This document shows positions 40,433 to 50,484 of a stretch of 64,000 nt of DNA, in pieces. The notes beneath the pieces were generated by a model. That model was not told where the DNA came from. It searched no databases and saw nothing but the letters and a program-made list of their open reading frames with translations. Each line of letters begins with the position of its first letter. Position 1 is the first letter of the stretch. The DNA is taken from the NCBI GenBank assembly GCA_004014935.1, contig CP025321.1:744001-808000 (forward strand), in the 5' to 3' direction. The stretch comes from Saccharomycopsis malanga. Lineage: Eukaryota > Ascomycota > Saccharomycetes > Ascoideales > Saccharomycopsidaceae. Made by a program: the position numbers and the translations under genes.

Positions 40433-40533
40433 GTTACAGTGGCCGAGTGGTTAAGGCGATGCCCTGCTATAGTTTAAGCTAAGTTGATAGGCATTGGGTT
40501 TTACCTGCGCAGGTTCGAATCCTGTCTGTAACG
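40433..40533 (+). tRNA. tRNA-Ser(GCU) with a 19-nt intron
   Basis: Acceptor stem GTTACAG pairs with CTGTAAC, discriminator G. The anticodon stem ATGCC/GGCAT encloses anticodon GCT (40466-40468), reading AGC/AGU serine codons. A 19-nt intron (40470-40488) sits one base 3' of the anticodon and contains AGC, which can pair with it, as in canonical yeast tRNA introns. A long variable arm follows, typical of serine tRNAs, then the T arm with box B AGGTTCGAATCCT. The mature length is 82. A T-run (Pol III terminator) follows at 40537. S. cerevisiae tRNA-Ser(GCU) also has an intron of this size. Confidence 0.96.
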
Positions 40534-40536
40534 TCA

Positions 40537-40544
40537 TTTTTTTT
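40537..40544 (+). terminator. Pol III terminator of tRNA-Ser
   Basis: A run of T residues begins four bases after the tRNA 3' end, enough for Pol III termination. Confidence 0.75.
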
Positions 40545-40838
40545 GCACCTTTTTTCCATATAAAAATTAAATTGTTACTTATTAATGTTTTTCTTTTTCA
40601 ATTTGAAATAATAGTCATGAAAGTTTCTATATTTATATAGTTTCCATTAAGTACATTAATCCTTATTTAGCAAAAAAAGAGGAGCGCACGTATATGGGCA
40701 GAAATTTTGATGAAAAACTTGATGAAAACGCGTTTTTTCACTAGTCGAAGAAATAATTCATTTTCATGTCAACTAATTTTAATGAAATTTAAAACAATAT
40801 AGTAAATTTTCCTGCAAATACACTTGAATACCTTCAAT
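40545..40838. other. DPB4 promoter region
   Basis: Short AT-rich gap between the tRNA gene and DPB4. It includes AAACGCGTTTTTTCAC near 40727, whose ACGCGT is an MCB (MluI cell-cycle box) core. That would suit an S-phase gene such as DPB4. Confidence 0.45.
40728..40733. promoter_or_regulatory. MCB (ACGCGT) element before DPB4
   Basis: ACGCGT core about 105 bases before the DPB4 start. MBF uses this element to drive DNA-replication genes at G1/S in yeasts. A single copy; regulation is inferred. Confidence 0.5.
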
Positions 40839-41591
40839 ATGCCACCAAAAGGATGGAGAAAAAACCCGGATGGAACGTATCCACAGCCAAACCGTGAGAC
40901 CGAGGTTATGTCAATAGATGAGATACTCTTTCCTAAATCAACAGTGTTGAGATTGGCAAAATCTGTATTACCTGAAGGGACTTTGATATCGAAGGATAGT
41001 GCGGAAGCGCTTCAAAGATGTGCCACTGTTTACGTTAATTACATTGCCGAATACTCAAGAAATGTAACAGGAACTAAGGAACGTCATACGGTAACAGCCA
41101 ACGATGTGATAGATGCCTTTACCAATGTAGGACTTGAAGAGTTCAGTGAAGTTATGAGAAAAGAACTTGATCAGTTCAATGTAATTCAAGAAGAGAAAAA
41201 ATTGAGAAAAGCCAAACAGAAGGGTGAAGTTGAGACCAATGAGCAAAGTAAAATACAGACAGAAGATGATTCTGCAATAATTATCGAAGGTCATGAGGGT
41301 AAGCCTAACAATGTTGGTGACGTTGCTAATAATGAAGAAGGAGAAGAAGAACAAGAAGAAGAAGAAGAAGAAGAAGAAGAAGAAGAAGAAGAAGAAGAAG
41401 AGGAGAAAGAAGAACAAGAACAAGAACAAGAACAAGATGACGATAATGACGATGTTGTTTCTGACGAAGAAGGGGCACAGGATGCAAATGTACCATCAAC
41501 TTTGGAGAAGGAAAGAAAGGAGCTTGAAGGTGAAGATCAAGATGAAATGAAGAAAAATAGTTCAGAGGATGATGCTAGCGATAATGAGTAG
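40839..41591 (+). CDS. DPB4: Dpb4-like DNA polymerase epsilon subunit (histone fold)
   Basis: A 250-residue protein starting MPPKGWRKNPDGTYPQ, which closely matches the Dpb4 N-terminus; the frame opens five codons earlier, only from TTG. The histone fold covers about residues 25-115: EILFPKSTVLRLAKSVLPEG, AEALQRCATVYVNYIAEYSR, then HTVTANDVIDAFTNVGLEEF. The rest is highly acidic, with a GAA/GAG run at about 41349-41410 giving an uninterrupted Glu tract. Dpb4 pairs with Dpb3 in DNA polymerase epsilon and, in S. cerevisiae, also with Dls1 in the ISW2/CHRAC remodeller. It is longer than S. cerevisiae Dpb4 (196) because of the acidic tail. Confidence 0.93.
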   Translation: MPPKGWRKNPDGTYPQPNRETEVMSIDEILFPKSTVLRLAKSVLPEGTLISKDSAEALQRCATVYVNYIAEYSRNVTGTKERHTVTANDVIDAFTNVGLEEFSEVMRKELDQFNVIQEEKKLRKAKQKGEVETNEQSKIQTEDDSAIIIEGHEGKPNNVGDVANNEEGEEEQEEEEEEEEEEEEEEEEEKEEQEQEQEQDDDNDDVVSDEEGAQDANVPSTLEKERKELEGEDQDEMKKNSSEDDASDNE

Positions 41592-42182
41592 ATATATTTG
41601 GTTTGAATGTGGTTTATTTTGTAGTTTGTTTAATTTAACTTTTTGTTTACGAATATATTGATATTGACTTGGATATATTAGTATCGAATGTATCTTCAGT
41701 TTCTATATGTGGCTCTAATAACAAGTTGATGTTTTTTTTAAAAAAAAGATTAATCTTTGAAAGCTGTTTAAAAGCTCAATATGCAACTATATTTAAGCTT
41801 GAAAATTATATAAAGCAGCCAGCAGCTAGTTTGGGTTGCAAATGCTTGATGAGTGGATAATATATTTAAAAGAACTATGAGAAATCAAACAAAATAACAC
41901 TTGATTTAAGCTTAGATTTCTATTATTAAATGTACAATCGATTTTCTGGAAAGTTATTCATGAATTCAAACAGCCCACCAGCTTTGAGACAAAATAATTC
42001 AAGTAAATGAAAAAAATCAACTGATAAAATATTGGATTTTAACAGTAGAGGTGCATTTGTTAATTTTTCACACAGAAAACATTTTACTAATTACTACTAC
42101 ACTTTACTGAATCTAAATAAATATAAAAATGCATTACTTTTAAAGTACATGATCACCTAGAAGAAAATGACGAAAAAAACAC
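41592..42182. other. Convergent spacer, DPB4 / KRR1
   Basis: A 591-base AT-rich spacer between converging genes. No gene or repeat copy seen. Confidence 0.5.
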
Positions 42183-44144
<1,962 letters not shown>

Positions 44145-44510
44145 GAAATTTTAAACTATAATACTGGAAAAACAAAAAATAAAAGTCAAAGTAACATTAA
44201 ACCATTTGCAACTTTGAGCAGAGTAGGAATAACAGTTTTTTTTAAACGGACCCCCATGAATAGAGGTAAAAAGCTTATTGATAAACACATTACGCTTTAT
44301 GGAACTGTCATTGTTCAACTTTTCAAAGTTTTTGTAGACAGAGTCCGACGTAAGACAGAGATGCGACTGAGTTTTAAGCATTACTTGTATGATATCCTTG
44401 ATAGTCAACTCATTGGAAATAGGGATGGCCACCATACCAGCTAACAATACGCCAAAAAAGGCAATAGCAAACTCAATTAGCTCAAAGTCTTGGTATATAA
44501 CGGAACCTCA
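44145..44510 (-). pseudogene. Relic of an adenylate-forming-enzyme (Cmr2/DIP2-like) gene
   Basis: On the minus strand, one frame reads YQDFELIEFAIAFFGVLLAG then MVAIPISNELTIKDIIQVML and KTQSHLCLTSD. This resembles the part of acyl-adenylate (AMP-binding) proteins where a cofactor-site helix precedes AGxVAxPI, in the version I associate with fungal Cmr2/DIP2-like proteins (TQSHLALTTD). An in-frame stop lies just before this block, and the sequence loses resemblance about 60 residues later. There is no ATG in a suitable place and no catalytic core. A fragment of about 100 codons from a protein usually far longer, in a 2.5-kb gene-free region, is best read as a decayed gene or an old partial duplication. 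Confidence 0.45.
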
Positions 44511-45235
44511 TAAAATATTTAAGGTAGACGAGAAGTTGAATTATGCTAGTCTGACAATATGAAATAAGTATTATCGAATATAAGCTCCCCTGAGAATGTA
44601 TAATAAGCAATACTTTTCTTAGCTCTTGAGATGTGCGTTTCTTTGGAATAAAAGCTAACTTAAATTTTGAGGAAATCACAAATAAGGCTAGAAGCAATCA
44701 CAGACTATGGAAAAACGTCAAAAAATGAAGAAAGTCTCTATGAGGGGTGAAAAACGCGAGTTTTAACAAACTATGTGTTATTTTCGACAAAATGATACTT
44801 TGTCACTATTATATAATTCATAGAAGCCAAATATCAAAACAAAGTACATGATAGCAAACTCTAGATTCTACAGATTATAGGAATATAATTTTTGTGTGGT
44901 AAGGCTTGCTGTAAAGATTTTGTCAAAATTGACAATTTTCCGTTATATCAAATATTTATTCGAAAATTTGATTGTTTATACTATAAATAGTACTATAATA
45001 TAGAAAAAAAATTCGAAATGGTATGGTAGGTTTTTTTAGATTAAAATAATCTGAATATCACATATTTTATTCAAAAAATCATTTGATGAGTACTTTAAAA
45101 CGTCAAGAGCGCGAATCGAGTACCTAAACCCAAAGTGAGGAACGCCACACTAGTTTCCACACTATTTTTGCGTGGCGCATGGCCCATACAACTTGGCCAC
45201 TAGGCAATATTAAGGCATTGCATATAGGCATATTA
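44511..45235. other. AT-rich gene-free stretch
   Basis: No gene seen. Possible further decay products of the relic to the left cannot be traced. Confidence 0.4.
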
Positions 45236-45590
45236 TAGAATATTATACATTACAAGCCCAGTAAATGTCAGTTTTGTATATATTTGCGATGTCTTAAGGG
45301 ATTTGGTGAAACGCAGTGGGGAAAACCCAATATATGTTTGTTCATCATAAACTTTTTTAATTAATTGTGAAGTAAGTATCATTGGTGTAGGTTGTATTTC
45401 AAACAACTACAATTGCCTGTTTAACATCGTAAAAGTAGCGAGTAAAAAGTGTTGCTAGTCGAAAATTGAATCCGCGAACCTATTAGGTATTTTCTCATTT
45501 TCGAAAGTACTAGCCGTTAAACTATTTTGTCAAATCTTTTTCTCTTCTCCGAGAGTACTAGCCACTGAGCCATCCTGCTCAGCAGTTGTC
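45236..45590 (-). repeat. SINE-like repeat, long form with a doubled head (copy C)
   Basis: Minus strand: head with box A TGGCTCAGTGG (45562-45572), then GAGAAGAGAAAAAGATTTG. A second head-like block (AATAGTTTAACGGCTAGTAC) follows, then a box B-like GGTTCGCGGATTC (45468-45480). The body continues with CTTTTACGATGTTAAACAGG, TGGGTTTTCCCCACTGCG and CAAATCCCTTAAGACAT, ending TTACTGGGCTTGTAATGTAT. The sequence has drifted more than other copies, suggesting greater age. Confidence 0.75.
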
Positions 45591-45945
45591 AAGTCTCATA
45601 AACAAAATATTATTTTTCACCTTCCAAATATATGATATGTATTTGAATAATAAAAGTTACAATTAACTTTATATAAAATATCATCAACCTAGCCATTATA
45701 CCAGATTTTTACAAAAAAAAGATAAAAGTGAAATATTTTGTAAAAGAAATGAAAAACTCAACTTTACATTGAATGACTTATTTATTTGCTTGCAGAACTT
45801 CATATTGTTCACAATCTTACAATACAAACAAAAACTAGCATCTCGATAAATGTACAAGACTAGACAACAATGAAATTGATTTATGTACAATTGATGATTG
45901 GTCAAATATTTCATTTAAAAGTGATTGCAGCCAATACTAGATCAT
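45591..45945. other. MRPS8 3' flank
   Basis: AT-rich, no gene seen. Confidence 0.5.
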
Positions 45946-46422
45946 CTATTTGAATCTACAAAGAGCCACACCTCCTAAGTTTTTGGCAGCAGCTTCCTGG
46001 ATATCCACCACTTTTTTATCGTCCAATTTGATTAATATTGTTTCTGCAGGCTGGATTGGCTTGATCTTTCTCACATAAAGACCAGAAGCCAAGGCTTTTA
46101 CTTCTGTGTTAGTCAAATTAATCTTGAGGTTTGGTTTTGAAATTAATGATATGTTGTTCAAGACTGGCTTGTTGTTTCTGTATTTCAATGTCAACCACAA
46201 GTTTCTTGTCGCTATGTTGTCTGGTGTCACCTCCACTGGATTGTTCGGATCATCTGGTGATATGTCAGAGCCTTTCTGTATCGAAGACAAGAAGCCCTGC
46301 TTGTAAAGATGTACAGAAAGGTTCAAATGCAATCTTGTAAGTGGTATTTTGGCCAAACTGACGTTTGCCATGCTGCAATTTTTCAAATGTGCGCAGACGT
46401 TTGCCAAATGAACTAACGACAT
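45946..46422 (-). CDS. MRPS8: Mitochondrial small-subunit ribosomal protein uS8m
   Basis: A 158-residue protein beginning MSLVHLANVCAHLKNCSMAN and matching yeast Mrps8 over its length. It shows LYKQGFLSSIQKGS near residue 40 and LWLTLKYRNNKPVLNNISLI near 75, then the end GGVALCRF. uS8 binds helix 21 of the small rRNA and helps assemble the central domain. The start is the first ATG and agrees with the family N-terminus, which doubles as the mitochondrial targeting region. Confidence 0.93.
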   Translation of the reverse strand: MSLVHLANVCAHLKNCSMANVSLAKIPLTRLHLNLSVHLYKQGFLSSIQKGSDISPDDPNNPVEVTPDNIATRNLWLTLKYRNNKPVLNNISLISKPNLKINLTNTEVKALASGLYVRKIKPIQPAETILIKLDDKKVVDIQEAAAKNLGGVALCRFK

Positions 46423-47644
46423 TTGCCTTGTATATATGCTATTTCTACTGCTCGATTCCTTGTGAATCCTTTTTTAAAATATTAACAAACTTTGCCTTAA
46501 ATTACTATCTTTAATAATATCATTCATCTTATCCATACTCAAACCCTACTACTTGATAAAAAATGTAAGAATTTTCAAACTAGTCACATGGTCATTGATA
46601 TGAAAAGTTTATAGGGTAATGCGCTTGAGGTTATACATTTCTGCAAATTATGTTTTTTACAGCCCATAATTTAACAGTTTGATGATAGGATTGTCTTATG
46701 AGCTATTTAAGAGTTATTGGCAGTATGATATTTTTGTAAATTTCAGAAAAGCTTCAAAAAAAAAAAGGCTTTGTTAGAAGGAACAAAGTGAAGATGTTCA
46801 AGTAATAGCTTGATATATGAAAGTGTAAATGAATCATGAGTATAATTTGCTTTCTATTTTTTCTCTTGTAGTTTTGAACTTGGTACTAATTCACTGAACT
46901 TTATATAGTGTAAGGTAGCTCAACTAAGTTGGATTGCTTGTGATATTCAAAGAATCAAAAGGTTCAAATATATGACTTCACCAATTGTCTTACCGAAGCT
47001 GTCAAACTAGATTTATCAAGAGAGCAGAGTTGTGAATCTAACAATTCATATGGTTTGAATAATCCAAAAAAGTTGGCCATCAACAATTCTCCAATGGTGA
47101 AGTAATAATAAAAATAACAGTAACAACCGCAAGGATATGATATAGTATTATTTAAGGCTCGCGACACTATAACAAAGTTTGATTGTAAGGCAACATGTGT
47201 TCTTTAATTATTACAAATTACAAATCTGCAATTCGCAGTACTTATGGCAATTAATTACCTGCTTCATCGACGTAAGAACCAAGAGATACATTGCTGAAAA
47301 GTTCAAATTGGCAAATTATAAGTAAAAACATACATTCCTCAATAAAAAAATTGAGAATGAGTTTTAATAATAAAATTATAGAGATAGTTGACTAATTAGA
47401 CTCGCTCTATTTCCCCTATAAAATTATTCAATGAAAAACAATGTGTACAAGAAGTCTTTTTAATCTTCAATAGAACATATTCAAGGTAACCGCGCAATTA
47501 GGTGTAAATTTATTATCCAAGGTAAAAGTCACAATAATCAAATTGAAAAAAGATTACTCGGTAATAAATATTATATAAAATAGATACAAAGTGCTGTGTA
47601 TGGTTCAGTTGAATATAATACTTGATAAAAAATCTTAATAGTCT
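46423..47644. other. MRPS8 upstream region
   Basis: About 1.2 kb of AT-rich DNA. A minus-strand frame at 46964-47167 contains protein-like sequence (ELLMANFFGLFKPYELLD) but has no family I recognise. Possibly a relic or chance. Confidence 0.4.
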
Positions 47645-47787
47645 TGAAAAGAGACCTAACAGGCTCAAAGGTGAGTAAATTATAACCTACAGGGAATTTT
47701 GAGCTTTACCAAGTCCCTCTAGACATAGCGCTAAAAAACAAAAGTGATATTTACTGGACTCGGAATATATGACATTATTATTAATAC
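47645..47787 (+). repeat. SINE-like repeat, short form, 5'-truncated (copy G)
   Basis: GAAAAGAGACCTAACAGGCT, then TTGAGCTTTACCAAGTCCCT and CTAGACATAGCGC, then ATATTTACTGGACTCGGAAT and a TATGACATTATTATTAATAC tail. The internal junction (CCTAACAGGCTCAAAGGTGAG) is the same short-form junction as in copies A and D. The box A head is missing. It ends about 155 bases before the CCL1 start, so it lies within the CCL1 promoter. Confidence 0.75.
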
Positions 47788-47942
47788 TAACATTTAGAAA
47801 ACCTCATCTCTTAATTATTATATATATATATATATATCAACACAGGGCGCATAACCATAACATATAAAAGGATTCATTGAGAGTTTTGTAATGTAGGCCA
47901 TAAATATCAAAAGATTTGATTAGCGATAGAGATTGGAACAAT

Positions 47943-49178
47943 ATGAGTCTGGTGAAGGTGAAGAAAGAAACTTTTGATGGCAAAGTAGTGGAAAGTTCAG
48001 AGAAAAAGAAGCGTATAATCACTGATGATGATCTTTATAGAAATTCCACCCAGTTTCGCTTATGGTCCTTTACGGAAGCTCAATTGAACGAAAGAAGAGC
48101 AAAAGTGAATATAAAAGGTAAGCAGAAAACTCTTAAAAAGCTCAAGTTGTTATGTGAAAAGGAAGACAACACATATAGTTTTGAAAGTCTGAAAAATTTA
48201 CTTCAAACTGTGTCAGAAGAAGACGAATTGAAAGAAATAAGCTATTATGTTGGTGTTTTGCAAAAATTATCCACTTCTGTTCTTAAATTGCCTTCTCAGG
48301 TACGGGCTACGGCTATAGCTTTTCTTAAAAGATTCTATTTGATACACAGTGCAATGGAATATCATCCTAAAAAAGTGTTATCTACTTGTTTATTTCTTGC
48401 TGCGAAATCAGAAAATTGTTTCATGTCACCCAAAACTTTGGCAGAGTTTCTTGGTAGTAAAACAACCCCAGAATCTATTCTTGAGCTAGAATTTGAATTG
48501 ATTCAATCTTTGTCATTTACTTTATTATGCCATCATCCATTTAGACCTTTACATGGCTTTTTCTTTGATTTCCAGTCGGTTTTGATTCATAAACATCCAA
48601 ACGGCGTGGTAGTAATACGTAAAGATGAAAAAACTAATGAGAAAAAAAAGCTTCGCGTAAAGTTTCCTAATGAAAGAATCATGAAAGCGTATATTTCCGC
48701 CAGAGAATATATTGATCACAGTTTGATCAGTGATGCTGCATTTTTATACACGCCTCCTCAAATTGCTTTAGCATGTTTTCTTAAAGTTGACGAGGAAATG
48801 ACCACAGCATACTTGACATACAAATTCGTCAAGGACCAGAAGAAGAAAAACGACGACGAAGAGCCAAATGAAGAAAAAATTGAAACAGAAAAGACATCGT
48901 CTGCCGTAGACAATAAAGAAGATAGTATAGACAAGTCCAAAGAGGATGACGAGAATAAAAAGCAAGACAACATTGCATTTTATAAAAAACTTATAAAAAC
49001 TCTCAAAAATTGCTTGAAAACGATCGAAACTATACAAAACCCTTCTCTAGACGAAGCAAAAAGTATCGACAAAAAGGTCCACTATTGTATTAATCCAGAC
49101 AAGCTTTTGAAGAAGAAACGACAAGAAAGCCCTGATTCCAATATAGGCGGTGACGTCAAAAGAGTAAAAACAGAATAA
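47943..49178 (+). CDS. CCL1: Ccl1, cyclin H of TFIIH kinase module
   Basis: A 411-residue cyclin starting MSLVKVKKETFDGKVVESSE (the frame is open nine codons earlier, from TTG only). The family hallmark YRNSTQFRLWSFTEAQLNER precedes the first cyclin box (about residues 85-185: RATAIAFLKRFYLIHSAMEY, KKVLSTCLFLAAKSENCFMS). The second box (about 195-290) includes HHPFRPLHGF and AFLYTPPQIALACFLK. A Lys/Glu-rich linker and a final helix follow. Ccl1 pairs with Kin28 and Tfb3 to phosphorylate the RNA polymerase II CTD. A SINE copy and a TA microsatellite (47820-47838) lie in its upstream region. Confidence 0.93.
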   Translation: MSLVKVKKETFDGKVVESSEKKKRIITDDDLYRNSTQFRLWSFTEAQLNERRAKVNIKGKQKTLKKLKLLCEKEDNTYSFESLKNLLQTVSEEDELKEISYYVGVLQKLSTSVLKLPSQVRATAIAFLKRFYLIHSAMEYHPKKVLSTCLFLAAKSENCFMSPKTLAEFLGSKTTPESILELEFELIQSLSFTLLCHHPFRPLHGFFFDFQSVLIHKHPNGVVVIRKDEKTNEKKKLRVKFPNERIMKAYISAREYIDHSLISDAAFLYTPPQIALACFLKVDEEMTTAYLTYKFVKDQKKKNDDEEPNEEKIETEKTSSAVDNKEDSIDKSKEDDENKKQDNIAFYKKLIKTLKNCLKTIETIQNPSLDEAKSIDKKVHYCINPDKLLKKKRQESPDSNIGGDVKRVKTE

Positions 49179-49343
49179 ATATCTATTTTACAAGATTCAT
49201 AAGGTAACTTGACATTTTGCAAGCTGAAATTACATGCTCAAAACTTTGTATTATAAAAACGTTAACTCATTCAAAAGATGGAAACTATGTACAGCTAAAA
49301 CCACACAACTATTCAGAGAAAATAATAAAAAAAAGAAGAAAAA

Positions 49344-49782
49344 TTAGATTTTGGCGTTGGAACCACCGCAACAACCACCTCCTCTGGAAATTAAAACCTT
49401 CTTGGCTTTCTTTATACTCTCGTTGTCCCCCAACTCTGTGTGCTTGTGAATGTTTAAGTGATATTTGTCTTCAGTAGGAGATTGTCTTTTGCCTTGCACA
49501 ATGTTTCTCATTAAAAATGTGGATACGTCATCAATCTCCTTAAGACGCTCGTCAAGACTCTTGCTAAGATCTGGGTTTCTGAAACTGTCTCTTATTTTTG
49601 CGCGAGACGCAGTAAGAACCGGTACATCGCCTTGGGAAAGTTAGTAAATATTGTATTGTATTGATTAATATATACGTCTAAAACGGTAAGAACATACCTT
49701 GAAACGCTATTCTTGTTGCTCTAAAAGCTCGCATGTATGAGCTTAGGGCTCTTTTAGATGAAGCAGCGGCGGCTGATGACAT
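49344..49782 (-). CDS. MZM1: Mzm1, LYR-type complex III assembly factor (one intron)
   Basis: Two exons on the minus strand: exon 1 49698-49782 and exon 2 49344-49630, with a 67-nt intron (49631-49697) bearing GTATGT, TACTAAC and AAG. The spliced product has 123 residues: MSSAAAASSKRALSSYMRAF then RATRIAFQGDVPVLTASRAK. The family-typical MRNIVQGKRQ and DKYHLNIHKHTELGDNESIK follow, and it ends with a GGGCCGG segment. The LYR-like start and HLNIHKxTELGDNE identify Mzm1, which stabilises the Rieske protein Rip1 in the mitochondrial matrix before its insertion into complex III. Neither exon alone is long enough to stand out, so it is easily missed. The Gly/Cys-rich tail is unusual for the family. 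Confidence 0.93.
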
Positions 49783-50070
49783 AACGTGTGTTTATTAAAG
49801 GTGGTTTCTCAGTAAAATAGTAACGTATCTAACAATAAATTGGCAGAAATCATTCATTTATAAGGCTGTTTTTTTCTATACAAGTACTTTTTTCATTCAT
49901 TTTTCTTCCTTTTCTTCTTCCGCACATGTTTTACTAATGCACTACTACTGTCACATATGTAAGTATCACATGAGATTACATGCAAGTCCTGCAGGATTGT
50001 ACATCCATCATAATAAAGAATAATACCAGTAGTTTAAATTGCTTATGAAATTAAAGAGTATTTAATAGTA

Positions 50071-50152
<82 letters not shown>

Positions 50153-50227
50153 TGAAATTAAATGTATGCCAAAGTGACTTTTGTATCATTGAGAGCTTCC
50201 AGTATGATAGAACACCGTCTTAATTGA
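49783..50227. other. MZM1 promoter and microsatellite
   Basis: Contains a long TAA microsatellite at 50075-50149. Otherwise no gene seen. Confidence 0.5.
50075..50149. repeat. (TAA)25 microsatellite
   Basis: 75 bases of uninterrupted TAA. The SINE-like tails here use the same trinucleotide, so it may be the expanded tail of a copy whose body is gone. Copy D begins 80 bases to the right. Confidence 0.9.
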
Positions 50228-50399
50228 TAGTAATAATAATTTGTATTTCGAACCCAGTAAATATCATTTTCGTATATACGCGCTATGTCTAAACTTGGTG
50301 AGACCCAAACATGCCCTGCTGGTCATAATCTTCTGACACTTGAGCCTGCCAGGCCTTTATTCTCTTCTCTTAGAGCACTGGCCACTGAGCCATACGGCT
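50228..50399 (-). repeat. SINE-like repeat, short form (copy D)
   Basis: Minus strand: CCGTATGGCTCAGTGG head (box A 50382-50392), CCAGTGCTCTAAGAGAAGAG, then the short-form junction GGCCTGGCAGGCTCAAGTGTC. After this come TTATGACCAGCAGGGCATG, TAGACATAGCGCGTATATAC and TTTACTGGGTTCGAAATAC, and a TTATTATTA tail. Very similar to copy A, including the internal absence of the box B region. Confidence 0.8.
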
Positions 50400-50484
50400 T
50401 ACAAACCATATAACATACAAAAGAAAATCATTACGTAGACACTTATAAAATATTATATATGCAAAACAATAGTGTTTATATAGG

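Noticed and set aside
46964-47167. Minus-strand frame with ELLMANFFGLFKPYELLD
   Set aside because: Part looks protein-like, but there is no recognisable family, the N-terminal half is low-complexity, and I cannot support a relic.
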